Notes: a model not told the origin generated them from the letters alone. A stretch of 64,000 nt of DNA from Bifidobacterium boum (GCF_000741535.1 NZ_JGYQ01000007.1:310001-374000), one strand, 5' to 3'. Positions 30,434 to 39,988 are shown, numbered from the stretch's first letter. A program made the numbers and translations.

Positions 30434-30514
30434 ACCGGCGGCCCCGCACACGCCCCAACCTGCGTGAGTCCAGAATCCTGTGCGACACGCCGACAGACCC
30501 GCTTGCCGATTTAT

Positions 30515-30530
30515 GTTAACTGAGTTAAAC
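30515..30530 (+). promoter_or_regulatory. Probable operator of the ROK repressor
   Basis: GTTAACTGAGTTAAAC contains the perfect 13-bp dyad TTAACTGAGTTAA, 72 bp before the ROK start codon in a locally AT-rich stretch. ROK-family repressors bind A/T-rich TTTAA-type dyads, so autoregulation is plausible. Confidence 0.5.
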
Positions 30531-30601
30531 TTTTAATCAAGTTCAGATTCGATGACGAACACCTCGCCGCAAGGCAAGGTCAAGGAGCGCAAGGAGGTGC
30601 C

Positions 30602-31813
30602 ATGAACAGCCAGAACGCCAGCCAAAGCTTGCAGTCCACACTATCGGAAGCCAACCGCTCGCACGTGTTGCATTACCTGTACGCTCATGGCATCAGCTCA
30701 CGCGCCAGCATCGCCCAGACACTCGGCCTGTCCGCAGCGGCGATTACGAAAATCACCGCCCGGCTGATCGACGCCGGCATCATCCACGAAGTGGGCGGCA
30801 TCGAGGGGCGCAAGAACCGCCGGTCCATCGGCTTGGAACTCAATCCCCAGCAGTTCCACATCATCGGCGTCAAGTTCGCACGCAGCCTCGTCGAAATCGG
30901 CATGTTCGACCTCAAAGGCTCCATGCTCGCGCTCACCGACCTGCCGACCGTCAAAAACGACACGATTCCCGACACCATCCGCACCATCCACGCAACCATC
31001 AACACCCTGCTCGCCGACGACCCCTCAATCGTCGCCATCGGCATGGCAGTCCCCGGACCATACCTGCGCCACGAAGGCAGAACCGCCGTCGTCTCCTCCA
31101 TGCAAGGGTGGCGTACCTTCAACTTCCTTGACGAGTTCTCCAACGCGTTCCGCGTACCGGTGTTCGTCGAGCAGGATGCCCGCGCCGGCGTGCTCGCCCA
31201 ACACCTGTTCGACCCGGCAAGCAGCAGCTGCCGCAACCTCGCCTACTATCTGCTGGGCGAAGGCATCGGTCTCGGCGTCATCGACGACGGTCGGCTCATC
31301 AACGGAGCGCAAGGCGCCGCCACCGAAATCGGCCACGTGAGCATCGACGTCAACGGACTGCCATGCGATTGCGGCAACCGCGGATGCCTCGAACGCTACT
31401 GCTCGGCGGTCGCCATCCACGACAAGCTCATCGAAACCGGCATCATTGCCAGAGCTGACCAGATGACCCACAAGCAGGCATGTCACGCGCTCTTCGAGCA
31501 GGCATCACAAGGAGATACGGCCGCCCAAACACTCGTACGCGAAATCGGACGGTACGTCGGCTACGGTTGCGTCACGATTTTCAATGCGTTCAACCCCGAA
31601 CGCATTGTTCTCGGCGATATCGTCGCCGAAGGCGGACAGCCCCTGTTGGACGCCGCACGCGAAGTCGTCGACGAACGGGTTATCCCCGAACTCAACCAGG
31701 CGACCGACATCAGCCTGACCAAACTTTCCGCGGATGCCGCCGTATCCGGTGCAGCCGCGGTCGCGGTGACGCAGTTCCTTGACCATCCCTCAAGATTCTT
31801 CGCCATCACATGA
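30602..31813 (+). CDS. ROK-family transcriptional repressor
   Basis: 403 residues. The N-terminal winged helix (RSHVLHYLYAHGISSRASIAQTLGLSAAAITKIT) is followed by the ROK sugar-kinase-like fold with the ATP-like loop region VAIGMAVPGP, FVEQDARAG, GEGIGLGVI and the ROK zinc motif GLPCDCGNRGCLERYCS. Such proteins (NagC/XylR type) sense sugars or sugar phosphates. AGGAGG lies just before the ATG. The fructokinase gene follows by ~95 bp, so fructose or a related sugar is the likely effector (inference). Confidence 0.9.
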   Translation: MNSQNASQSLQSTLSEANRSHVLHYLYAHGISSRASIAQTLGLSAAAITKITARLIDAGIIHEVGGIEGRKNRRSIGLELNPQQFHIIGVKFARSLVEIGMFDLKGSMLALTDLPTVKNDTIPDTIRTIHATINTLLADDPSIVAIGMAVPGPYLRHEGRTAVVSSMQGWRTFNFLDEFSNAFRVPVFVEQDARAGVLAQHLFDPASSSCRNLAYYLLGEGIGLGVIDDGRLINGAQGAATEIGHVSIDVNGLPCDCGNRGCLERYCSAVAIHDKLIETGIIARADQMTHKQACHALFEQASQGDTAAQTLVREIGRYVGYGCVTIFNAFNPERIVLGDIVAEGGQPLLDAAREVVDERVIPELNQATDISLTKLSADAAVSGAAAVAVTQFLDHPSRFFAIT

Positions 31814-31908
31814 CCCAACCACAGTCCGACCATAACCATCACCTGTCCAGATTTCCCAAACGGAAAACAGAACAACAACCCACCAACCATCTATTGAAAG
31901 GAACCATC

Positions 31909-32805
31909 ATGGCAAAGCCAATCGTCCTCTCCCTCGGCGAACTCCTGTGGGATATGCTCCCCAGCGGCAAGCGCGCAGGCGGCGCCCCGGTCAACTTCAT
32001 CTACCACGCCATGCACAATGGCGCGGACGGCTACGCCATCAGCGCTGTCGGCGAGGATGAGCTCGGCGATGAGCTGGCCAAGGTCACCAAGGACGCCGGC
32101 ATCAACGCGATCATCCAGCGCAACGCCTGGCCGACCGGCACCGTTGATGTCGCGCTGAAGAACGGCATCCCTGAGTACACGATCGTCCGCGGCGTGGCAT
32201 GGGACCATATCCTGTACACCCGTGAACTGATCGAACAGGTGGAGAAGGCCGACTGCGTGTGCTTCGGCACGCTCGGCCTGCGCTCCCCCGAATCGCATGA
32301 CACAATCGTCGAACTGCTCAAGCACACGAAGCCTGGTGCCATGAAGTTCTTCGACATCAACATCCGCGGCGACCACTACTCCAAGGAACTGATCGAGGAG
32401 CTGCTCGGCTATGCGACCGTGTTCAAGCTCAACGATGCGGAGCTCCTGCTGCTGCGTGACATGTTTGGCATTCGCGGCACTTCCGATGATGAGGCCTGCC
32501 GTTGGTTCCTTACCCAGTACGGTTTGGATTACATCATCCTGACCGGCGGATCGACCTTCAGCACGATCATTTCCAAGACCGGCGACAGCTCCACGCTGTC
32601 CACCCCGCATGTCGAGGTCGCGGACACCGTCGGCGCTGGCGACTCCTTCTCCGGCACGTTCGCGGCGAAGATCCTCACCGGCGCAAGCCTCGAGGAAGCC
32701 CATCGTGCGGCCGTGAACACCGCCGCCTTCGTATGCACCAACGATGGCGCTTGGCCTGAGTATCCGGCGCAGATTCCGGATTATCTCGCCGAAGCAGGCA
32801 TGTGA
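31909..32805 (+). CDS. PfkB-family sugar kinase, probable fructokinase
   Basis: 298 residues from ATG 31909 (GAAAGGAA). Ribokinase-fold motifs: SLGELLWDMLPSGKRAGGAPVN (substrate site with GGAPVNF), AISAVGEDELGD, FDINIRGDHYS and the catalytic DTVGAGDSFSGTF anion hole/base. The N-terminal GELLWD...GGAP pattern is typical of fructokinases. Feeds fructose-6-phosphate into the phosphoketolase pathway. The ROK gene precedes and an MFS permease follows. Confidence 0.85.
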   Translation: MAKPIVLSLGELLWDMLPSGKRAGGAPVNFIYHAMHNGADGYAISAVGEDELGDELAKVTKDAGINAIIQRNAWPTGTVDVALKNGIPEYTIVRGVAWDHILYTRELIEQVEKADCVCFGTLGLRSPESHDTIVELLKHTKPGAMKFFDINIRGDHYSKELIEELLGYATVFKLNDAELLLLRDMFGIRGTSDDEACRWFLTQYGLDYIILTGGSTFSTIISKTGDSSTLSTPHVEVADTVGAGDSFSGTFAAKILTGASLEEAHRAAVNTAAFVCTNDGAWPEYPAQIPDYLAEAGM

Positions 32806-33008
32806 CCCGCCAGACCTCTGACGACATGCTCCTCTTCACGACCGCATAACAGCCACGCGTAGCAACTATGCATGACAACCATGCGGCCCCGCACCCCAGC
32901 CCATATCCGTTCATCACTGGTATCGACTGGGGTGCATGCATTCCATATCTTCCATCACTCCAAACCACATAACCGTTACCGGTCGCGTTGCATCAAAAAG
33001 GGGAAATC

Positions 33009-34229
33009 ATGAGCAACACAACAGCAACGGCGAAGAGCACCAATGTCAGGGCACTTATCCCTGTGATGGCCGCATTCTTCGTCATGGGCTTCGTCGACCT
33101 TGTCGGCACCGCCACGAATTATGTCAAGCCGGAATTCAACCTGTCCGACTCCCAAGCGAACCTGTTCACCTCCATGGTGTTTTTCTGGTTCCTGATCTTC
33201 TCCGTCCCCACCGGCGTGCTGATGAACAAAATCGGCCGCCGCAAGACGGTGCTCATTTCACTGGTCGTCACCGCCGTGGCCATGCTGCTGCCGGTTATCG
33301 CCTACACGGGCGCCGCCGGCACGCCACGACTGGTGCTCATGATCATCTCGTTCTCACTACTGGGCATCGGCAACACACTCATGCAGGTGTCGCTCAACCC
33401 GCTGCTCACCGTGTTCGTCAACGGCGACAAACTCGCCTCCACCCTCACCACCGGGCAGTTCGTCAAAGCGTTCGCCTCGTTCTTCGCACCGCTCATCGCC
33501 GGCTGGGGCGCATCCAAACTCGGCGCATGGTGGGCGCTGTACGTCATCTACCTGGTCATCGGCGTGATCGTCGGCATCGCCCTGGCGCTGGACAAGATCG
33601 ACGAACCCGCACCCGACGCGGGGCAAACCAGTGTCGCCAGCTGCTTCAAACTGCTCGGCAACCCGATTGTGTTGCTGTGCTTCCTCGGAATCATCGCGCA
33701 CGTGGGTATCGATGTCGGCATCAACGCGCAGGCGCCGCGCATCCTGATGGAACACACCGCCGTACCACTCGCCACCGCGGCGGGAGCGACCTCCGTATAC
33801 TTCGCGTTCCGTACCATCGGCACGGGATTGGGCGGCATCGTGCTGCAGAAGATGGACAACAAGACCGCGTTGCGCATCTGCGGTACGATCATGGTGCTGG
33901 CTGTCGTATGCTTCGCCGTGTTCACCACGATTTCATCGAACCCGCCGCAGTGGCTGTTCTATCTGGCGGTCGCGCTGATTGGTTTCGGCAACGCGAACGT
34001 GTTCTCGCTGTGCCTGTCGCATGCGCTCAACACCCTGCCGTCCCGCCAGAACGAGGTGTCCGGCCTGATGATGATGGGCCTGATCGGCGGCGCGATCTTC
34101 CCGCCGATCATGGGTGCCGCCGCTGACGCAATCGGACAGGTCGGCTCGATTATCGTCGTGGCGGTTGGCGCCGTGTATGTGCTTGCGATTGCGCTGGCGT
34201 ATGACAAGGCGCTGGAACCGGCGAAGTAG
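33009..34229 (+). CDS. Sugar MFS permease (FucP-like)
   Basis: 406 residues with 12 hydrophobic spans. It begins ALIPVMAAFFVMGFVDLVGT, has the MFS loop VLMNKIGRRKTVLIS, and contains SFSLLGIGNTLMQVSLNPLL, TGQFVKAFASFFAPLIAGW and later GFGNANVFSLCLSHAL, in line with the FucP/GluP proton-sugar symporter family. GGGGAAATC precedes the ATG. Its neighbours (ROK repressor, fructokinase) suggest fructose or another hexose as substrate; not proven by sequence. Confidence 0.85.
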   Translation: MSNTTATAKSTNVRALIPVMAAFFVMGFVDLVGTATNYVKPEFNLSDSQANLFTSMVFFWFLIFSVPTGVLMNKIGRRKTVLISLVVTAVAMLLPVIAYTGAAGTPRLVLMIISFSLLGIGNTLMQVSLNPLLTVFVNGDKLASTLTTGQFVKAFASFFAPLIAGWGASKLGAWWALYVIYLVIGVIVGIALALDKIDEPAPDAGQTSVASCFKLLGNPIVLLCFLGIIAHVGIDVGINAQAPRILMEHTAVPLATAAGATSVYFAFRTIGTGLGGIVLQKMDNKTALRICGTIMVLAVVCFAVFTTISSNPPQWLFYLAVALIGFGNANVFSLCLSHALNTLPSRQNEVSGLMMMGLIGGAIFPPIMGAAADAIGQVGSIIVVAVGAVYVLAIALAYDKALEPAK

Positions 34230-34327
34230 CGGTTGCGGTCACTGCTGTGGCAGCGGCCGTGTGAACGGACGGACCGCACGGCAAGGCGGGATGATTCGTT
34301 CCGATAGCTCCCGCCCGGTTGTCCAAT

Positions 34328-34375
34328 CCGAGAGGCCTGTTGCGTGAGGATTGACTCATGCAACAGGCCCCTCGG
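34328..34375 (+). terminator. Long hairpin after the permease gene
   Basis: A 21-bp stem with two mismatches (34328-34348 with 34355-34375) and a GATTGA loop. The top of the hairpin is a member of the palindromic family (GCGTGAGGATTGACTCATGC). No U-tract. It lies about 100 bp past the permease stop and likely ends the sugar transcript. Confidence 0.6.
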
Positions 34376-34465
34376 CATTAGAGCGGGGTGGTCAGGCTTG
34401 GAGCTTGGGACGACGAGCGTGAGCGTGGCAACGTGACGGCATGACGACGTGACGGTGCGACGGCG

Positions 34466-34634
34466 TTGTGTGAGCCAATCCTCACACAATGGCACCCGGA
34501 CACACCGAAACCAGCGTCCCGAGCAGACTCAACCCCCGTTGTGTGAGCCAATCCTCACACGATGACCGTCGGACAGGACGACACGCCGATTCCAGACTGT
34601 CACGACCGCCGGTTTGTGAGCCAATCCTCACAAA
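34466..34634. repeat. Three more palindromic repeats of the TGTGAGCCAATCCTCACA family
   Basis: Copies at 34466-34489 (stem TTGTGTGAG), 34541-34560 (GTGTGAG) and 34613-34634 (TTTGTGAG) share the CCAATC loop in the same orientation. Outer stem bases differ but stay complementary, so the hairpin is conserved rather than the flanks. Spacing is about 72-75 bp. Confidence 0.85.
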
Positions 34635-34639
34635 TCCTG

Positions 34640-35420
34640 TCGCCGGGAGACGCTGCGGTTTGCATGAAACCGGCGCACGCGACGACATACGCACCCTGGC
34701 ATGCCACCGCATATGTAACGAGACATGACGCGATAACGTATCAGGAACAATGAGCAATACAGGCAAGCCGGGCGACCATCGATCTGCCACCAGAACGGTC
34801 AACATGTCCATCCTGAACCACCACTTGCCGAACGGCAGACAACGCCACTGAGCAAGCGAGAAAACTCAAGCGCATCCTCGGCACGTCGAAAGATGAAACA
34901 AAGTGGTTTCCCATAGCGTAGCGTGTCGGTGCACAACCAATGCCATGCACGATGAAAAACCAGAACACACTGCAAGCGCAACCCCCGACACACGGCGTAC
35001 ACGCCGGTAATCCCCAAGGATCAGGCGCGGAAACCGCCAGCGAACTGAACACCGCCAAACCACAGCATGATGGAAACCACGCCAAGACGCGACAGACACG
35101 GCACGCAATGAAACGTCGCATTGCGATATTGGGATGTTGCACGCTGATTTGCGAGCATCGGCGATATCCGTAGTACCTGCCGGAGCCTATCTCGTTTTAT
35201 CAGGGTTCGCCGACCGGCGATACCGCGAGTATGACCGTTGATATTCTGCGAGCCATACTCACGGGATAGGGCATACATGAACACAGATAGTGGAGATGCG
35301 TTTCGCGAGGTACTACAGATAGGCGAGATACCGTCATCACCCGGCACGGACAGACCAGAATGACGGCCAACGACCTTGGCCTCTACGCCGGCGCAACCAG
35401 CATGGGGGAACATCATCCGA
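34640..35420. other. Region without a supportable gene
   Basis: Open frames here (for example 34741-35142 minus) have no coding-like composition or family features. The stretch separates the sugar locus from the defence region and may be eroded sequence. Confidence 0.5.
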
Positions 35421-35651
35421 TCAGATGCTGCCGGCATTGTGGAGCCGATCATATTCAGCTGCGATATCGGCTCCGTTGAAATCCTCGCCGGCTTTATACC
35501 GGCGAATTTTCTCGTCACTCACCCATTTCTGCTTTGCGTCACTCCATGGGACATACCCGGTACGACGATTCACCTCCGCTTCCTTCTCGGGTGACAGCCG
35601 GACCAAATCCCCAGGCATGAAACAGAATTTATCTGAAGGATTCATATCCAT
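35421..35651 (-). CDS. Small hypothetical protein (76 aa)
   Basis: A frame with protein-like composition: MDMNPSDKFCFMPGDLVRLS, then EVNRRTGYVPWSDAKQKW and KIRRYKAGEDFNGADIAAEY. Charged, soluble, no known motif. Shine-Dalgarno is poor. Local GC is lower than in the core. It may be a real accessory gene; function unknown. Confidence 0.4.
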   Translation of the reverse strand: MDMNPSDKFCFMPGDLVRLSPEKEAEVNRRTGYVPWSDAKQKWVSDEKIRRYKAGEDFNGADIAAEYDRLHNAGSI

Positions 35652-35852
35652 GATGCTAGTAACAATTCGAGATGTTTCGCGGGATTGGCACGTTTTTGCC
35701 GGGTCTTACGCCATTGTGGATTCTTGCCCTTCCCGTCATATTCATGTCACCGACTGACATACCAGCATGCGGTGGTGCGGCTGTAAGAACGCACGACCGG
35801 CATCGTGTTACTATCTGCTAAGAGTCCGCAAGAAGAAAGAAGGGCCTGCGGC

Positions 35853-37193
35853 ATGGATGGCGCAATACGGCTTCTGCAATCAGCGGAACCCTGCTTCGTA
35901 TCCGCGGAAGATATTGCGAATCAATTCCATGGCTCGGTTCCGGACACCATCCATTTCGTCTGCCCATACTGCTCAAGGCCCGTAGATGCTTTTGCCATGC
36001 GCAACATCGTCGCCCGCCGTTCATACCAACGTGACATCCGCAACATGAAGCCTCATTCCCGTCATCATAAGAATGACGAGCGCGCCCGTCACTGCCCGTT
36101 CTACGATGGCGTTGACGCAATTACAGACTTTCATGCCGACCGGATTTCCCCGCTTCCGCTGTTCCTACGGAAATCCGCGAGCAGTTTCGTCATTGAGATC
36201 GGTATCAGATATGACCCGTCCCGTTTGGCGAGAACCTCGAACGAGCATATCGAAATCGAGGGTAAGCCTTACCCGCTCAGTGATTTTTCCCGACACAGAT
36301 CGTTCAAGGTCCGTCTCGAGAATCCTTCGCTCTCATTCACGACACTGGTCAGTCTCTCAAACGATGATGTTGCCAGTGTCGGCAATATCGACGATGCGAA
36401 GCTCCTAATATTCGACGATTCGTTCGGAACGGACGGCGGCCATCGGCTCGCCCCAGGCAGCAGTCTGCATCCCGAACGCGCGTATTTCGTAGTCACACCG
36501 ACGACCTACCCGCTGAATCCTCCGACAGGAGTGGACACCGGTTACGCCGGGACCATTCCCTCATCACATGGCGCACTCACCGTGTACCGCATCGCTTTCA
36601 CCGCCCACGGACGCGAATGGGCGACCGTCTCGGATTGGCTGGACTCCTTCGGCTACGAGCTTGCAGCATACGAACGCAAAGCGCAATGCCTTTGGCCGCC
36701 GATTCTACAATCGTCCGGGGCGGATGAGCCGCTCTTCCGGTATTCAATCCCCATGTATTCGTCTCCCTATCAAGTCTCGGCAACCCCTGATGCCAGCCAT
36801 GCCAACGTGTTACGTATCGGTCAGGATTTCCGCGATATCACGCTGATCGGATTCGACTCCCAAGCTGACAATACCGTATCGTTCGAGCATGAGACGGTCG
36901 GTCATTGTGTGTTCTTCCGTCCCGGCCCTTTGCACCACTGGTGCTCCGTCATTGACGATTTCGCCCCCGCATTAGGTCTCCGGCTCGCACAATCCCCCTA
37001 TACGTCAGAGGATATCGAGCATGACCAGACTCAGGAACCTTCAACAGGCACAGACGACGAAATCCCGCCGGTACCGAAGAATTCCCGAGGCAAGATCATC
37101 GCCATCTGCCGAGTCACCAACAATCGACACGAACTGATAGCACAACAGTACACAAGCGCCGCGGCATACCTGAGAGGAGCACAGCATCGATGA
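35853..37193 (+). CDS. Unrecognised protein with CoiA-like zinc knuckle (first gene of accessory cluster)
   Basis: 446 residues from ATG 35853. Near the N-terminus is HFVCPYCSRPVDAF, then about 25 residues later KPHSRHHKNDERARHCPFYD. This Cys-x2-Cys ... His-x-x-His ... His-Cys layout recalls the zinc finger at the start of CoiA-like and nuclease-associated proteins. The remainder (FVIEIGIRYDPSRLART, LIFDDSFGTDGGHRL, VGHCVFFRPGPLHHW) looks like a beta-rich ligand or ATP-independent domain I do not recognise. Its stop overlaps the next start as ATGA (37190-37193), so the two are translationally coupled. It lies next to a cas operon, hence a defence role is inferred. Confidence 0.75.
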   Translation: MDGAIRLLQSAEPCFVSAEDIANQFHGSVPDTIHFVCPYCSRPVDAFAMRNIVARRSYQRDIRNMKPHSRHHKNDERARHCPFYDGVDAITDFHADRISPLPLFLRKSASSFVIEIGIRYDPSRLARTSNEHIEIEGKPYPLSDFSRHRSFKVRLENPSLSFTTLVSLSNDDVASVGNIDDAKLLIFDDSFGTDGGHRLAPGSSLHPERAYFVVTPTTYPLNPPTGVDTGYAGTIPSSHGALTVYRIAFTAHGREWATVSDWLDSFGYELAAYERKAQCLWPPILQSSGADEPLFRYSIPMYSSPYQVSATPDASHANVLRIGQDFRDITLIGFDSQADNTVSFEHETVGHCVFFRPGPLHHWCSVIDDFAPALGLRLAQSPYTSEDIEHDQTQEPSTGTDDEIPPVPKNSRGKIIAICRVTNNRHELIAQQYTSAAAYLRGAQHR

Positions 37194-38914
37194 GCAGACA
37201 CTATGAAACCGGAGGAGATATTCATGGCTCCATCTGTATGGTTTCCCGGAAACATGCTGAAGCTCCAGAGCAGGTTACACGGCTTTTCGACTACCACAAT
37301 GACCACGGCAACCGCTCTCTGCAATGGGTATATCGCCCTTCCGACCGTCACTCATCACACCGGGCAGCCGATGATCCTGACACGTTGTACAGTCCAAAAC
37401 TGTTCAAATATCTGGCCGAACATCATGACATCGATTTCATATATCTGACGTGGCGTGAGAATCTCGACGAACCCAACCGACCGCGTATCGACGACACCTT
37501 CTCCACCCCAGGTGGCGATGCCCCACAGATCATCGAGATCATCGACTATGTTCACGACAATGGTCCGGAACAGCTCCGCAACGACTTGTCGCACCGAGGA
37601 ATACCACACGTGGGAAATCTCGCTCCAAGAACGCTCATCGCATTCCATCATCGTGATGCCGATTCGGTGGACGCGGCGTTGTTCCTCAAATCGCAGCTAC
37701 AACAGGTCGGCTCGACGCTTCGCATATGCGACAACACTCCGCTCACGGCACCGATATACACCGTCTACTATCACGATATCCAACAGATACCAAACGATGA
37801 CGAGTATTCACTGCGAGGCAGGCGCTATCTGGTCGGACTGGCATCACTGCCGAAATCACACGACAAGGTGGCGGTCCGCACGCTTGAGGATTACGCGTCG
37901 AGATATATCTCGTGGTATTTCGAACGTGAGCAATCGCGCGGAACCGGGCTGCTCAACGATGCGGAGTCATTGGTGTCCGCAGCTTTCCACGCGCCGGAGC
38001 CGTTGGCAGAGTTCCTCGGCACCGAACCGGATGCCGCAGAACTTGACACGTTCAAGCGACAACTCGCGCGGATCATCGACGCTGACGATGTTCCACAGCA
38101 CCTCATCGGGGAAATTCTTAAGAACGACCCCTCGTTCGCAAGCGCTTGCCGGAAATACATTTACACGGAGCTCGACGAGAGGTACGCCAAATACGAGCAA
38201 GGCAAGAAAGACCACATCGCTTTGACGCTCGCAGAGCAAGAACAGCGGCTGCATGATGTGAAATCAGCAATCGCAAACAAGGAAGCGGCGCTCGCATCCC
38301 TCGAACAGCGGCAAGCACAATACCGTCAGCAAGTGAATCATGCGAGAGAACAACTCCAGTCCATCCAACAGGAAACACAGCAGCTGAAGGAACAATCCGA
38401 GCAGACACTGGAACGTCTGTCGCAGGATGCGGCGCTGCGACTTGGATTGAAAACGGTGGTCAGCGCCGTCGCACAACCCCAGTCGCAGCCAACGAATCTT
38501 CAGTCGACCCCCGCGATGCAAGTTATTGAAACGACTGACATCCAGCGCCCTCTCCCCGATGCGCTCGCTTACAATCTGGAGATGCTCGGCGTGAGATCCA
38601 TGCAGAAGGAGGTCTCGTTGCAACCGTTCGCAACATTGCTCGCACGCTGCCGCGCTGTGACCTCGTTGTTCGCCGTGGATTCAAATATCGCCATGCAAGT
38701 CGCAAATGCTTGGTCGTTCGCAATCAGCGGCATGCCTGCATACCGGATCGATGCGAGTCAGGAGCATGTCGATTCGACTTCAGTACTTGTGCTGCGATCA
38801 AGCAGTGTCCTTCCTCGATTATTGTGCTTGATGGGGTCTTGGATACCGTGGGCGAGGCGCTACTGTTTTCGCTGGCAAGACAAGATATCAAGAAGACCCT
38901 TATCTTCCCCGTAG
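37190..38914 (+). CDS. Unrecognised coiled-coil protein, 5' part of a frameshifted gene
   Basis: Coding-like to about 38800, then it drifts into an arginine-rich stretch and stops at 38914. The N-terminal third (FDYHNDHGNRSLQW, FIYLTWRENLDEPN, TLIAFHHRDADSVDAALFLK) matches no family I know. Residues ~320-430 form a long coiled coil (LTLAEQEQRLHDVKSAIANK, QQVNHAREQLQSIQQETQQL). The C-terminal part (MLGVRSMQKEVSLQPF, FAVDSNIAMQVANAW) appears to continue in the -1 frame from ~38800 (see next entry). An intact product would be ~710 aa. It overlaps the zinc-knuckle gene by 4 bp. Confidence 0.7.
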   Translation: MSRHYETGGDIHGSICMVSRKHAEAPEQVTRLFDYHNDHGNRSLQWVYRPSDRHSSHRAADDPDTLYSPKLFKYLAEHHDIDFIYLTWRENLDEPNRPRIDDTFSTPGGDAPQIIEIIDYVHDNGPEQLRNDLSHRGIPHVGNLAPRTLIAFHHRDADSVDAALFLKSQLQQVGSTLRICDNTPLTAPIYTVYYHDIQQIPNDDEYSLRGRRYLVGLASLPKSHDKVAVRTLEDYASRYISWYFEREQSRGTGLLNDAESLVSAAFHAPEPLAEFLGTEPDAAELDTFKRQLARIIDADDVPQHLIGEILKNDPSFASACRKYIYTELDERYAKYEQGKKDHIALTLAEQEQRLHDVKSAIANKEAALASLEQRQAQYRQQVNHAREQLQSIQQETQQLKEQSEQTLERLSQDAALRLGLKTVVSAVAQPQSQPTNLQSTPAMQVIETTDIQRPLPDALAYNLEMLGVRSMQKEVSLQPFATLLARCRAVTSLFAVDSNIAMQVANAWSFAISGMPAYRIDASQEHVDSTSVLVLRSSSVLPRLLCLMGSWIPWARRYCFRWQDKISRRPLSSP

Positions 38915-39324
38915 GCGCATATGCAAATCTCTCGTTAATCGCCCCGGAAGTGTGGGAGAGCATGTTGCTTGTTCCTTCAGAACATCTGGTTGTGCTGCCT
39001 GCAGAGCCTCATCCCTTGCAACATTGTACAGAAGTCTCACCTGTCAAGCCGCCAAATTCCGCGCAAGTCATCAGTGAACTGGACAATCTTGTCGACATGC
39101 TTGCTGATGCCGTTCCTTTGAAATCGCTCGCGCATCTCGCTTCATTGCGTGCCACGACCAAAGGGCTTGGCGGCGCACACGATTGGTTGCAGTATCAATT
39201 GGCCGTTCGGACGAATGCGGCACAGGATGCTCAGCACGCACAGGCGCTTTGCGGAAGGCTCGGATCTGTCGATACGGTTCAAGCTTTGCTAGTGTCGCTG
39301 GATGGTCATCACCATGTCCGTTGA
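38796..39324 (+). pseudogene. 3' part of the frameshifted coiled-coil gene
   Basis: The frame open from 38710 becomes coding-like near 38800: CPSSIIVLDGVLDTVGEALL, TLIFPVGAYANLSLIAPEVW, LVVLPAEPHPLQ and a helical end. Where it starts, the upstream frame turns into non-coding-like residues, so the two are probably one gene separated by a -1 shift between about 38790 and 38820. The SSIIVLDGVLD strand-acidic pattern is Walker-B-like but no P-loop is visible upstream. It overlaps the next start at 39302. Confidence 0.6.
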
Positions 39325-39988
39325 TGTCATGTCCGTTGATGTATTGAGGGCTATCGCCGATGATCTGGGGATTGTTCCGCTCCCCCATGAGGATGAGCAA
39401 TCGCGTTGGATGAGAACGCTGCAATCCAGCCTTCGGTTCCAAATCCAAGCGGCGTGCATCGATGATGGATACGGCGGAACGTATGGGGTGACACCGAGCC
39501 ATGCCCGAGAGCGCACCGAACATTGGCTGGCAGGTGTCGAGCGGTATATGCATGGAACGACAACAATCATGCATAGAACCTCTGTCACGGATGCCATGAA
39601 CGTATTGCTGTGGTCTGGAGACCTTGTGGAAGAGAACGGACTGTACCGTTGCACACGTGCCGGATGGCGTGTATTCAATCCGAGACTGCGTGCGGTCACG
39701 GGTTTCGTTGACGTCACAGATCTGCCAGCCGGCATGGTGGTCAGCGGCATGGGGATTCTTCCGGCTCATGCCGCCGGCTCTGGTTCTGCTGGTACTGAAT
39801 CCGCTGATGGGCTTAATCGGGCTGACAGCAGCATAGAACCGCCTTGGGAGAATGCACAGCCGCTCGGCGATGGACAGCATATGTTGGTGCCGGATGATGT
39901 GGTTGCGGGGCTATCTCGGCAGGAGCGGGCAATCTTGGACTACTGCAGTTGGAGGGTTGAAGCGGGGTGTGTGGTGCGGTGGAAGTGA
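39302..39988 (+). CDS. Unrecognised 228-aa protein, last gene of the accessory cluster
   Basis: Begins with an in-frame duplication of 15 bases (the peptide MSVDV occurs twice). The middle part has helical DEQSRWMRTLQSSLRF, ERTEHWLAGVERYMHG and a winged-helix-like SVTDAMNVLLWSGDLVEENGLYRCTRAG. After residue ~160 composition turns low complexity. The end (RQERAILDYCSWRVEAG) may be truncated. Overlaps the preceding gene by 23 bp, so probably the same transcript. No family recognised. Confidence 0.6.
   Translation: MVITMSVDVMSVDVLRAIADDLGIVPLPHEDEQSRWMRTLQSSLRFQIQAACIDDGYGGTYGVTPSHARERTEHWLAGVERYMHGTTTIMHRTSVTDAMNVLLWSGDLVEENGLYRCTRAGWRVFNPRLRAVTGFVDVTDLPAGMVVSGMGILPAHAAGSGSAGTESADGLNRADSSIEPPWENAQPLGDGQHMLVPDDVVAGLSRQERAILDYCSWRVEAGCVVRWK

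Noticed and set aside
34741-35142. 133-codon Cys/Trp-rich open frame
   Set aside because: No Shine-Dalgarno, odd composition and no family; most likely chance.
35021-35518. 165-codon open frame on the minus strand
   Set aside because: Overlaps the better candidate at 35421 and the region looks non-coding.
38710-38914. Programmed -1 frameshift
   Set aside because: No slippery heptamer or obvious downstream pseudoknot; mutation or error is simpler.
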